A stretch of 39,183 nt of DNA from Verrucomicrobiales bacterium (GTDB taxonomy: Bacteria > Verrucomicrobiota > Verrucomicrobiia > Limisphaerales > UBA9464), in NCBI GenBank assembly GCA_027489875.1, contig JAIXZE010000296.1, positions 1 to 39,183 on the forward strand. Reading direction: 5' to 3'. The position numbers and the translations under genes were made by a program. The notes beneath the pieces were generated by a model. That model worked only from the letters and a program-made list of their open reading frames with translations, was not told where the DNA came from and did no database searches. Positions 8,289-15,669 of this stretch are shown one piece after another; position 1 is the stretch's first letter; the number at the start of each line of letters is the position of its first letter.

Positions 8289-8870
8289 TCATCCGTTTAC
8301 CTCCCGCTCCATCCAGAAATCCACCGTGTCCATCCGCCAGAACATGTCGCGGTCAAGGCGCACAGGCCTGAAGCCCCGGCGTCCCATGGAACTCATGGCC
8401 ACGGTGACGAACCACATCCGGATGTCGGCAGGCTGGTAGGACTTCTTCGTCCCAGCCGGAAGGACCCGTTCCAACGCACCGTCAGGCCAGACGATGCTGG
8501 TGTTGTCCCCGGTAAAGCGAACGGCGGCATACTCGCGAACGGGCCTGGTGCCAGAACGCGACATGACGACGTCTTTGTTGTCGATGTAGACGACTTGGAA
8601 TCCCTTCCGGGCCATAAGGTTCATGGCGACCGTCAGGTACCAGATTCGAATGTCTGCCGTGCCGGGATCCTTGCGCCCGATCGTCGTGGCGACCTTCTCA
8701 ACCGATCCGTCAGGCCAGACGATGCAGGTCGTGTCGTTGTCGAATCGAGCCGAGGCATACTCGAACGCCTGCTCGGGTTGTGCGGATTGGGCCAGCGTGA
8801 CGCCCGAAGCAAGTGCGGAGGTGGAGAGGGCTCCGATGCGAAAGCTGGTCCGTCGTGACATGGGTTTCAT
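8289..8870 (-). CDS. Exported protein with an internal duplication, unknown function
   Basis: The 193-residue product starts with a probable signal sequence (MSRRTSFRIGALSTSALASG from residue 4) carrying twin arginines, though the downstream residues only loosely fit a Tat motif. The mature part has two repeats of about 70 residues: 37-105 and 112-182. Each has the pattern EYA..RF, then IVWPDG, then ADIR.W..TVAM..M.R.GF..V and a closing basic strand. The GF-x-x-V ending followed by a hydrophobic/basic strand recalls small DUF4177-type domains, but I would not assign that family. Located in the periplasm or envelope if the leader is real. Confidence 0.6.
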   Translation of the reverse strand: MKPMSRRTSFRIGALSTSALASGVTLAQSAQPEQAFEYASARFDNDTTCIVWPDGSVEKVATTIGRKDPGTADIRIWYLTVAMNLMARKGFQVVYIDNKDVVMSRSGTRPVREYAAVRFTGDNTSIVWPDGALERVLPAGTKKSYQPADIRMWFVTVAMSSMGRRGFRPVRLDRDMFWRMDTVDFWMEREVNG

Positions 8871-8925
8871 GGGATTTCAGAATTTCTCAAAGCCTTGGGA
8901 ACGCGAACGCGAAAGCAGCGGAGAA

Positions 8926-9495
8926 TCATTGGCACTCCGATATGAGCCGGATCAACCGGGTCTTGGCGACTTGCACCAGCGTTTCATCAATCGGCCCCGC
9001 TGAGGCAAGCATCTGGTTCAATTCTGAGTGCAATCGGTGGAACTCGTTGCCCAGAGCAGGATCACGATCCGTGAGGAAGGTTGTGTAGCGCTGGACTATT
9101 GCGGTCGATGGGACGGCCCCTTGATGCGCTGTTGTCCTCTCGAACGCGTGAGATTCGAGGAGTGTCCGGAGCATCAAGATGACTCTGGCGTACTCATGGA
9201 TGTGTTCGGCGTGGAGTAGGTTCCTCCAGTGTTGCAGCATTCGGTCCGATTGAATCCACGCTGGCTTCAGAATCCGGGCTTCCCATGTGGCTCGGCATTG
9301 ATCCCTGTGAGTGTGCGCCTGTCGCTTTGGAATGTGTTGTTCGCAAAGAGGGCAAAGGATCGTCTCATAGCGGGGGCCGGAACTGTAGCCTCGGGCATTT
9401 GCCCCGGTTAATGGTTCTGGGAAGCCGACCGACCGTTCAGCCCCGTGGGTCCATACCCGACGCTCGCGATTCACCCGACTCCAGTCACTTTTCAT
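8926..9495 (-). CDS. Zinc-knuckle protein paired with an HNH endonuclease
   Basis: A 189-residue protein with one probable zinc site: C48-x2-C51 (CPLC) followed by H63-x3-C67 (HRDQC). The C-terminal 110 residues are helical with no catalytic motif I recognise. Its ATG at 9495 lies six bases after the stop of the HNH gene, so the two are almost certainly co-transcribed. A single zinc finger beside a nuclease suggests nucleic-acid binding or a nuclease accessory or immunity role, which is inference only. No family assigned. Confidence 0.6.
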   Translation of the reverse strand: MKSDWSRVNRERRVWTHGAERSVGFPEPLTGANARGYSSGPRYETILCPLCEQHIPKRQAHTHRDQCRATWEARILKPAWIQSDRMLQHWRNLLHAEHIHEYARVILMLRTLLESHAFERTTAHQGAVPSTAIVQRYTTFLTDRDPALGNEFHRLHSELNQMLASAGPIDETLVQVAKTRLIRLISECQ

Positions 9496-9501
9496 GGCGT
9501 C

Positions 9502-10296
9502 CTACGTCGATTGGTGGGTTTGAGTAGGGTCGGCCTCCAAGCGGAATACGCGCTCGCGATGCCATCGGAGATAGGGACGGTGGGCATGGATGGACCCGCG
9601 CACACTCGCGTGCCCGTCCAAGCCCAGAACTTCATGGGCATCGGGAGGGAGAGTCCGCGCCGGGATCACCTTTCCGTCATCGCCGACGCTGATAAATCCT
9701 TGGTTGAAGGCGGCGTCGAGGTGGGGAGCCAGGAGTAGGCCATTGTAGACGTCGAGGCGCTCGGCGTCGGTTTCGCAGGCGGCCCAGGGTTTGATGTGGC
9801 TGGCGCGGAGAAGTTCAGGGACGGCCATGCCCGTGATGGCGCAGCGGCCCTCCCAGTAGTCCAGCAAGCCTTGCCGGAAGATGTCCTGCCCAACCCGTTG
9901 GATGACCAAGCGCTCGGCTTCGGTTGTTCGTGGCAGTGTGGCGGTTCGGGCGGCGAAGATGTGGAGCAGTTCGTCGGGGAGTGTCTTGCTGAGCTGGAAG
10001 GCCCGGCGGATGAGGTGGTGGAGAGTCGGGATGTCAGGAACGACCCGGGCTCCCACAGCCCCTGCGGGAAGCGTCTCTACGAAGGGTGCGCCAATCGTTC
10101 CAAGGGCGATGACGACGTTGTGCTGGGAGAGGGCGAATGCGCCGCCCACGGTCATGGCGAGCCAGATGGATAACGGACATTGCGTGCTGGCAAAGGCGAG
10201 CCACTCCCCAAGCGATGGAAGTTCGCGGTTGAAGCCGTTGTCCAAGGCCGCCTTTTCCAGGAGGGAAGCGATCACGGATGACAGGGGGCAGGGCAT
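9502..10296 (-). CDS. HNH endonuclease (HNH_2 type, restriction-like)
   Basis: A 264-residue protein whose C-terminal half is an HNH_2-type nuclease domain: GRCAITG (C152), LLRASHIKPW (S166-H167), NGLLL (N185) and HLDAAFNQGFIS (H192, D194). These provide the His-Asn-His metal site of the beta-beta-alpha-metal fold. The N-terminal ~120 residues are helical and probably give target binding; I do not recognise them. Such proteins are often annotated as putative restriction endonucleases and sit in defence islands. No methyltransferase is beside it. It begins at ATG 10296 and is followed after six bases by a zinc-knuckle gene. Two palindromes with CTATCGACC arms lie directly upstream and may act as terminator or operator. 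Confidence 0.82.
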   Translation of the reverse strand: MPCPLSSVIASLLEKAALDNGFNRELPSLGEWLAFASTQCPLSIWLAMTVGGAFALSQHNVVIALGTIGAPFVETLPAGAVGARVVPDIPTLHHLIRRAFQLSKTLPDELLHIFAARTATLPRTTEAERLVIQRVGQDIFRQGLLDYWEGRCAITGMAVPELLRASHIKPWAACETDAERLDVYNGLLLAPHLDAAFNQGFISVGDDGKVIPARTLPPDAHEVLGLDGHASVRGSIHAHRPYLRWHRERVFRLEADPTQTHQST

Positions 10297-10320
10297 GAGG
10301 GCAGCGCTGGATCGGCGTGT

Positions 10321-10373
10321 CTATCGACCGGTTCGCGCCATTCTATCGACCGATGGTGGGAAGCGGTCGATAG
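10321..10373. repeat. CTATCGACC palindrome cluster upstream of the HNH gene
   Basis: CTATCGACC occurs at 10321-10329 and 10343-10351, and its reverse complement at 10365-10373. The last two give a perfect 10-bp stem (CTATCGACCG / CGGTCGATAG) with an 11-base loop. The cluster is 25-77 bases upstream of the HNH start codon, a sensible place for an operator or an attenuating hairpin. Confidence 0.55.
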
Positions 10374-10414
10374 GAAATGGCTTTTTGTCAGGTCTTTACG
10401 GATTTCAGTCCTGG

Positions 10415-10452
10415 TTCTATCGACCATCGGACGTCGGTTGGTCGATAGAACT
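10415..10452. terminator. Large palindrome overlapping the AlbA-type gene stop codon
   Basis: GTTCTATCGACC at 10415-10426 pairs perfectly with GGTCGATAGAAC at 10441-10452, and the inner bases (CGGACG / CGTCGG) pair in part. The stop codon of the minus-strand AlbA-type gene (10419-10417) lies within one arm. It could be a terminator for that gene, but the same arm sequence repeats at 10321-10373, which fits an operator or element end equally well. No clear U-tract follows. Confidence 0.4.
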
Positions 10453-11331
10453 TGCGAGGTGATAGGTGGTCCAGCGGTTGTTCCCGACCTTCACCAGGTG
10501 GCCGATGTCGATCATGCCATCCAAGGCTCGTTTGATGGCGCGGTTCGAGATTTCCGACCCGATCCGACGGTGAATCGCGGATATGGGTGAGCCGGGATAC
10601 CGCTCCAAATCTTCGAGAATCAGCGCTTTCAGCCGGTGCGGCGCGAGACGTTTGAGCGTCGTCTTTTGGTCCAGCCCAGCTTCTTTCAGCAGATCCGGTG
10701 GAACAAAGTAGCGGGTTGCTTTGGAGCGGCCGGCCGCGTGGACGAGGCCAAGGTGAATCAACCGGTCGATCCAACGCCCTGCTTCGGACGGGGCATTCAG
10801 TTCGAGCAGATCGGCCAACTCGACTGCAAGAAGGCCTTCCGTGGGTGCGAGAAGCCCCAAGGCGATCTTCTCCCGTTGGCTGAGGGCAAACTTGCGGTCT
10901 GCCTCTGCGAGAAAGTGGATGACGCCGGGGTGGAGAATGCGCCTCGGTACGACGACGTGGACCGAATCAGTTCCTTCAGAAGTGGTCGGCGATCCGCGAC
11001 CACTTGCCAAAAGACGCTCATACATGAGGTCGAAGCCGCTGCCCTCGCGCTCCATCAGCTTCAGGTCTTGGAACGCGCGGGCCAGACCGTCATTCCTCCG
11101 GCGGCTGGCGTGCAGAATGTTCTTCGGTGTGACACCCAACGGCAGACGCCCCGGGTTGACCACCTCCAGCTTTTCCGGATCCAGGATCAGGTAGATGTCT
11201 CCCCGCTGCGTGTAGGGGCGATGGACCAGCGCGTTGACCAGCAGTTCGCGAACGACGCTTTCCTCGAACGCCGGGATGGTGGCGCGGAACATGCCGTCCG
11301 GAACCTCATGGCTTTCCCGGAAGTCCGGCAC
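10417..11331 (-). CDS. AlbA_2/HATPase_c_4 protein, C-terminal half after an in-frame amber
   Basis: This 304-residue frame holds the HATPase_c_4 part of a Schlafen/AlbA-type protein: RELLVNALVHRPYTQRGDI, then LEVVNPGRLPLGVTPKNIL, RRRNDGLARAF and MEREGSGFDLMYE. Winged-helix domains follow to the end (ISAIHRRIGSEISNRAIKRAL). It is in the same frame as the upstream piece ending at 11338: a single TAG (11340-11338) separates ELLDAI from TGVPDFRESHEVPDG, which in relatives is continuous. A GTG at 11331 could reinitiate, but the N-terminus would cut through the domain. Most likely the inactive 3' half of one gene, unless the amber is a sequencing error or is read through. Confidence 0.75.
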   Translation of the reverse strand: MPDFRESHEVPDGMFRATIPAFEESVVRELLVNALVHRPYTQRGDIYLILDPEKLEVVNPGRLPLGVTPKNILHASRRRNDGLARAFQDLKLMEREGSGFDLMYERLLASGRGSPTTSEGTDSVHVVVPRRILHPGVIHFLAEADRKFALSQREKIALGLLAPTEGLLAVELADLLELNAPSEAGRWIDRLIHLGLVHAAGRSKATRYFVPPDLLKEAGLDQKTTLKRLAPHRLKALILEDLERYPGSPISAIHRRIGSEISNRAIKRALDGMIDIGHLVKVGNNRWTTYHLASSIDQPTSDGR

Positions 11332-11337
11332 GCCGGT

Positions 11338-12138
11338 CTAGATGGCGTCCAGCAGTTCGATGGGAGAAAGGGTGTGGTCATCCCAACTCAGCTTGCCGAC
11401 TTTCTTTCCCTGGGCATCGCGCCGAATGGCCTGAACCACGGGTGCCGAGCCCAGTCGGGCACGGTCCGTCGCCTTCCCAATCAGCAGGACCCCAAGGTTG
11501 GTCAGGACGCCTGCGACCGCGAGGCCGTAGTGCTCCAGCAATTCGCCGTCGGACTTCTCACGGACGGACGCCTTCACCCGGTCCGATGCCCGGACGGACG
11601 CCTTCACCCGGTCCGATGCCCGGATGGCGGCACACCAGTTCGTGGTCTTGGCGACATCGGCGTTGGCGACGGACACGCCCAGATGCGTCAGGGTCTCCCA
11701 AGGGGTCGAGGGTCGCTCGGTCGCCAGCCGGAGCACATCGTCACCGACCACCGGCTGACAGCTGTCTCCGACCCGCAGGTAGTAGCGGCCATCGCTGGTC
11801 GAGGCCACGCCGGCCGCTCGGGGGATGGTCAGCACCAGCACTTCGCCGCCGTTGTCGTAGCGCTGAATCTCCGGCAGCACCTGCACGTTGACCGTGAGTT
11901 CGCCAATGCGCCTGCGCACCCGGTCCATCATGGCGGGATCGATGCGCTGTCCGGGTGGCGGCAGCAGGTCCCCATCTTCGATCCCGACGAGAATCCGTCC
12001 GCCCGCACCATTCGCGAAGCAGACGCAATCCTTGGCCAGTTCTGAGAAGTCTGCCGAGCCGCCGGTGACGACACGGAGCGATTTTTGCTCAAGAGACTGG
12101 TTCTCGAAGTTATTGGGATTCGCGATGGATGGATTCAT
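11338..12138 (-). CDS. AlbA_2 (Schlafen-like) N-terminal half, ends at an amber codon
   Basis: This piece starts best at ATG 12138 (MNPSIANPNNFENQSLEQKS), where the ENQSLEQK motif corresponds to the usual ESxxLEFK opening of AlbA_2 domains; the frame remains open to 12243 and beyond but with unrelated residues. AlbA_2 core residues follow: ELAKDCVCFANGAGGRILVGIEDG. AlbA_2 plus HATPase_c_4 proteins are DNA-binding, putative transcriptional regulators or helicase-related proteins found in many accessory regions. The product stops at TAG 11340-11338, and the rest of the protein continues in frame in the next entry. A perfect 30-bp tandem duplication at 11561-11620 adds ten residues (RASDRVKASV twice). 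Both lesions suggest decay. Confidence 0.72.
   Translation of the reverse strand: MNPSIANPNNFENQSLEQKSLRVVTGGSADFSELAKDCVCFANGAGGRILVGIEDGDLLPPPGQRIDPAMMDRVRRRIGELTVNVQVLPEIQRYDNGGEVLVLTIPRAAGVASTSDGRYYLRVGDSCQPVVGDDVLRLATERPSTPWETLTHLGVSVANADVAKTTNWCAAIRASDRVKASVRASDRVKASVREKSDGELLEHYGLAVAGVLTNLGVLLIGKATDRARLGSAPVVQAIRRDAQGKKVGKLSWDDHTLSPIELLDAI
11561..11620. repeat. Perfect 30-bp tandem duplication inside the AlbA_2 gene
   Basis: Bases 11561-11590 and 11591-11620 are identical. On the minus strand each unit encodes RASDRVKASV. The perfect identity implies a recent slippage or duplication event, in frame. Confidence 0.9.
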
Positions 12139-12243
12139 CTCCAAGTATGGCGATGAGCGTGATTGCACAGATGCGGCACTGCACGCCGAAAGCGTGATGA
12201 CGTCTGCACCAACCGCAGGGAAGGGGTGCCGATAAGCCGACAT

Positions 12244-12437
12244 CCAGCCGTTTAGCCACTGGTACAGAGAGGGCGCGCGATCACCCGCGATCGTCGCAGT
12301 CAGCGCAACATCCGAGGCCGAATACCCGAACCACAGATCGTTGGAGGAGCTGAAGGCTGTAGGTGCCCTTGAACTCCTCGACCGCCGTCGGCTGGATTTG
12401 TGTCAACTGCCTCATCTGCGGATAATCCTCCCTGCGC
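12244..12437. other. Intergenic stretch with ATCTGCGGATA repeat, no gene
   Basis: On the minus strand the frame of the AlbA_2 gene stays open here without a start and encodes residues (LWFGYSASDVALTATIAG) unlike the AlbA family; a second frame also stays open for about 30 codons. These may be remnants of an older gene. The ATCTGCGGATA repeat lies at 12399-12425, right after the radC remnant. Confidence 0.3.
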
Positions 12438-12626
12438 CTAACAGAAAAACCCCAGCTCTCGTAGTGAGGAATAATCGCGGGGCCGATCGGTGGTCGCGCG
12501 GCCTACGATGACGTGGTCGAGCACCTCGATCTTGATCAATCTGCCCACCTGGATGAGTTCCCGGGTAAGGCGGATGTCGGCTTCGGAGGGGGATGGGATT
12601 GTTGTTGGCGATGGTCGTGGATCCAT
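12438..12626 (-). pseudogene. radC remnant (JAB/MPN domain C-terminus)
   Basis: The minus-strand frame encodes SPSEADIRLTRELIQVGRLI, then KIEVLDHVIVGRATTD and DYSSLRELGFF, the C-terminal part of RadC-type proteins. In intact relatives this is preceded by the metal-binding HNHPSGD motif. Here the upstream bases read IANNNPI in another frame, so the catalytic histidines and the preceding domain are lost through a deletion or frameshift and a 5' truncation. RadC-like proteins are common in mobile DNA. A shorter copy of the same tail is at 6937-7000, in the same orientation and followed by the same type of repeat. Confidence 0.75.
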
Positions 12627-12689
12627 CGCATGGAGTCAGGGCCACCGTCGGTTTCCCGCGCTCGCACGGGCATTGGCGAGCCCGTCGGG

Positions 12690-14555
12690 CTACATTCGAT
12701 CGCGGAGCCACTGGCGCAGGGCGGGATCCGTCGCGTAGACGTGGCAGCTCTTCATGCCGCGGGTCATCAGGGTGCGGTAGGTATTTCGGATGATGCGGTC
12801 AGTGAGCGCATCGATTGCGGCCGGGTCCAACTTCCGCTGCCCCTTCCATCCCCGTATGCTCTTGTCGCCAGAGGAACGTGCGGCTGGATTCGCCACCAGA
12901 CGACCGTCCTGTAAACAGAGGTCGGGGCCGATCAGGACGCCGATGTGGTCCACCTCGAGTCCTTGGCAGGTGTGGATGCAGCCCACCTGCTCGACGGAAC
13001 CGGGATTCATGATCCAGAGCATGCCGTCGGAACCGAGGTTCCACTGGGCGGTGTATCGGGAACCATCAGCCGCTGGCAGGATGATATCCGGGGTTGATGC
13101 CTTACCGGGTTTCTTGCTTACCCAGTCCCAGCAGTACCCTGCGACGACTCGGGCGCGGTTGTCGACATTGCGGGCGCGGATCGCGTCGTGGAGTTGCCGT
13201 GGGCAGTCGACCACCTGAAACTCGTACCCGGATCCCTTCAGGTCGGTGTTGGCAGTCAGCCGGATACCCAGAATGTGATCGAGCCAGGCAAGGAAAGCAT
13301 TGCTGCCGCTGCACCGGAACTGGCTCTCCAGTTGCATCTCGGTGACTTCAGCCCCAAGGCGCCCTGCCCACGATCGGATTTCCTCCTTGGAGCCGATGTC
13401 CTGGAGTGTCACCCGTTGATCTTCGTCGAGGAAGAACACTGAGCATCGGGCCGCCGAGATGAGTTCCTTGATCTGGTTTTCTCCCAGGTTGCCGAAGAGC
13501 CCGGACTTGAGGTTGAGGCGATGCGCTTCGTCGACGATGAGGCAGTCGTGGGAATCGCACGAGGTGTCGGTGTAAGATCCGGACCCCCGGAAAAGCCCGG
13601 AGATCTCCGACTTCCGGCGGCGTCCTGCTAGCTTCTCGCTGTAGACCGCCCGGGGTGCGCTGTTCTTGCTGACATACTGTGTGAAGCGCCCTTCGGTGGT
13701 CAGTCGCGCCAGCAGGTTCAGGGCAACCACGCTCTTTCCGGTGCCCGGTCCACCTTCGACGATCAGAACCTGCTTCCGGCGTTGCGCGGACTTGCGGGCG
13801 AGGAAAAGACCCGTCTCGAAGATGTGCTTCTGCTCGTCGATGAGTGTGAACTCGGGGTTCTGGTCGAGCATGCCAGCGACGGCATCAGCCAGTTGTCGAC
13901 TTGGGATCAACCGGCTCCGTTCGATCCGGCCGCGGATGTCGCCGGTGTCACCGGTGCGGATGAATTCCCGGATGAAGCCACGGAGTTCGGAGATTTCGTG
14001 GCGGAGGAATACCGGGGCCTGAGCGAGGTATTCGGCGTAGAACGGGTCCCGGATCTCGCCCGGCTGGGTGCAGTTATGGAGAAACGCACAGGGATGCAGT
14101 TCTATCCCGCCGGTGTGCACCGCCTCGTTGAATTGCCGAAGGAGCCGGGCGTAAGAGAGCGCCTGATAGCTGGGATGGATGACCTGGCGTTCACCTTGGC
14201 CGAGTCGGGTTCGGACGATTCCATCGCATTCGGTTCTTTGGACGATTTCCCACTGCTTGAGTTCCACGATGACCGCGTGATCCGAGCCGGCGTTGCCTTG
14301 ACCGGTGAGCACGACGTCGATGCGTTTGTTGGTCGAAGGGATCTGGCATTCGACACTGACACCCAGATCGGCGGGGAATTCGGGGGCGCGAAGCACGTTT
14401 CCGATGTAATTCAGAGAGTTTCTCCAGCTGGCAATCTCGGCTGGCGAGACGCCGATGCGGAGCTGGTTGCGGAACGCCTCCACCAGGAGTTGATCGACGC
14501 GGGAGGCTTCTAGATCGCCGAGGAAACGATCCCTAGGGGCGTGGTAGAGGATCAT
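12690..14555 (-). CDS. DUF2075 helicase-like ATPase with N-terminal PD-(D/E)XK-like motif
   Basis: A 621-residue protein from ATG 14555. The N-terminus (residues 65-105) has D80 (KRIDVVL) and E98-x-K100 (VIVELKQW), the spacing of a PD-(D/E)XK nuclease fold. A superfamily 1-like DUF2075 motor follows: Walker A GGPGTGKS (268-275), Walker B CLIVDEAH (338-345), LDEDQ (376-380), SQFRCSG (411-417), HTCQGLEVDHIGV (528-540) and a final TYRTLMTRG (592-600). It probably translocates on or unwinds nucleic acid. Its ATG overlaps the stop of the MazG-like gene as ATGA, so the two are translationally coupled. The frame extends upstream to 14627, but that would cover the MazG end and is rejected. The helicase-nuclease pairing suggests a defence or DNA-repair role. 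Confidence 0.85.
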   Translation of the reverse strand: MILYHAPRDRFLGDLEASRVDQLLVEAFRNQLRIGVSPAEIASWRNSLNYIGNVLRAPEFPADLGVSVECQIPSTNKRIDVVLTGQGNAGSDHAVIVELKQWEIVQRTECDGIVRTRLGQGERQVIHPSYQALSYARLLRQFNEAVHTGGIELHPCAFLHNCTQPGEIRDPFYAEYLAQAPVFLRHEISELRGFIREFIRTGDTGDIRGRIERSRLIPSRQLADAVAGMLDQNPEFTLIDEQKHIFETGLFLARKSAQRRKQVLIVEGGPGTGKSVVALNLLARLTTEGRFTQYVSKNSAPRAVYSEKLAGRRRKSEISGLFRGSGSYTDTSCDSHDCLIVDEAHRLNLKSGLFGNLGENQIKELISAARCSVFFLDEDQRVTLQDIGSKEEIRSWAGRLGAEVTEMQLESQFRCSGSNAFLAWLDHILGIRLTANTDLKGSGYEFQVVDCPRQLHDAIRARNVDNRARVVAGYCWDWVSKKPGKASTPDIILPAADGSRYTAQWNLGSDGMLWIMNPGSVEQVGCIHTCQGLEVDHIGVLIGPDLCLQDGRLVANPAARSSGDKSIRGWKGQRKLDPAAIDALTDRIIRNTYRTLMTRGMKSCHVYATDPALRQWLRDRM

Positions 14556-14902
14556 GATCCGAGCTCCGTGTACTTGCGGTTGGAACCGCGTGATTGTTCC
14601 ACTGGGTACTTCGCGGCGTTCAGGCACAGTTTTGCCTCAACAATCTCGCGGACATCTAGGCCAAGGCGATCCGCCAAAAGGAGGGCGTAGGCGAACACGT
14701 CGGCCAGTTCCTCCCGGACGCGGGCTACATTCGCATCTTCAGAGGATTTCCATAGATAGAGCTCAAGAAGTTCCGAAGCCTCGACGCTCAGGGCGATAGC
14801 CAGATCTTTCGGTTGGTGGAACTGACCCCAGTCCCGTTCGTCGCGGAAGCGCCTGAGTTGGGTGGTGAGGTGATCGATGTCGGAGTCAGGAGCTTGTGAC
14901 AT
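14552..14902 (-). CDS. MazG-like nucleotide pyrophosphohydrolase
   Basis: A 116-residue all-alpha NTP pyrophosphohydrolase of the MazG/RS21-C6 (dCTPase-like) group. The metal-binding signature is E41-x2-E44 (SVEASELLE) and E65-x2-D68 (REELADVFAYAL). The C-terminal NAAKYPVEQSRG is also typical of the group. These enzymes hydrolyse nucleoside triphosphates, often non-canonical or dCTP, to monophosphates plus pyrophosphate. It is the first gene of a two-gene operon, overlapping the DUF2075 helicase by four bases (ATGA). The start at ATG 14902 gives the expected family length. The pairing may link nucleotide-pool cleansing or depletion to the helicase. Confidence 0.9.
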   Translation of the reverse strand: MSQAPDSDIDHLTTQLRRFRDERDWGQFHQPKDLAIALSVEASELLELYLWKSSEDANVARVREELADVFAYALLLADRLGLDVREIVEAKLCLNAAKYPVEQSRGSNRKYTELGS

Positions 14903-15420
14903 GGGGCAGGGATACCACGGGTGAATCCGCTAAAGAGAGCTTTGGAAGCGGAGAATCGGGTGTCTAGCCCAAAGCTGGGTGATGGGGTTGAGGACTTCGG
15001 GATGATTATCGCCTGGGCATGCCTGGACGGGTGGTGTCCACAGGGAGCATCAAGCTGCTTGAAGGCAAGGCCCGTCTGTGAGGGTTGGAGCGCGGCCAAC
15101 GGAGCTGTGCGGACGCGCTTGCTCAGCAAAGTCGGGCCTCACTCGTGGGTGGAGCCTTCAAGTCGCGGATCACGAATCTCAAGAAGGCTGCGATGGTCAT
15201 GGCTACATGGCGCTAGATGGCAGCGGGGGAACTGAGCCATTCTTCCCAGAGCGCGATTGAGCGGGGAAGGAACCCTTGGCCCTGCCTTCGACGTGCGTCG
15301 CCGGAGCAGGTCGTCTCCAGGCAGAAGAAATCTCCCGCGGAGAACCTACCCTCTACGGAAAGGGTGTTTTGCAGCAATGAACGGGCGGTCTGCGGCGCCT
15401 TTAGCTTCTTCAATGCATGC
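14903..15420. other. Intergenic, no gene seen
   Basis: No frame here has a convincing start or domain. Frames of about 100 codons exist on both strands but have irregular composition. The block at about 15078-15130 (GGAGCGCGGCCAACGGAGC) resembles dispersed intergenic sequence, but no second copy is in the window. Confidence 0.3.
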
Positions 15421-15517
15421 GCCGGGTGAGGGCACCCGGCCTGCAGGGGGAGTTGCCAGTCGCCAGATCCCAGTTCCCAGAAAGGTGGGCGAACCCCGCC
15501 GGGTGAGGGCACCCGGC
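15421..15517. repeat. Two direct copies of a GCCGGGTG/CACCCGGC hairpin
   Basis: GCCGGGTGAGGGCACCCGGC occurs exactly at 15421-15440 and again at 15498-15517: perfect 8-bp stems with an AGGG loop. Between them lies AGTTGCCAGT followed by CCAGATCCCAG, which also precedes the third copy at 27213-27231. So the element is a hairpin plus a CCAG-rich arm. Confidence 0.7.
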
Positions 15518-15605
15518 CTTCAGATCCTTGGCGGCGACTCAACGAACGGGTCCTCAGTACATTCGCGCAGAGGGGCGTATCTTGACACAGTCCCCGGTTG
15601 CAGCG

Positions 15606-15669
15606 GGGTGGCGACGTCCTCGTCGCCGTGCCGAAGCCATCCCCAAGGGCGATGAGGACATCGCCGCCC
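15606..15669. repeat. BIME-like paired palindrome, copy C
   Basis: Perfect palindromes GGCGACGTCCTCGTCGCC (15610-15627) and GGCGATGAGGACATCGCC (15648-15665), separated by 20 bases. It lies about 80 bases beyond the stop codon of the beta-propeller gene and may serve as its 3' end structure. Confidence 0.75.

Noticed and set aside
14556..14627. N-terminal extension of the DUF2075 frame
   Set aside because: It runs through the end of the MazG-like gene; the ATGA overlap start at 14555 fits the family and gives translational coupling.
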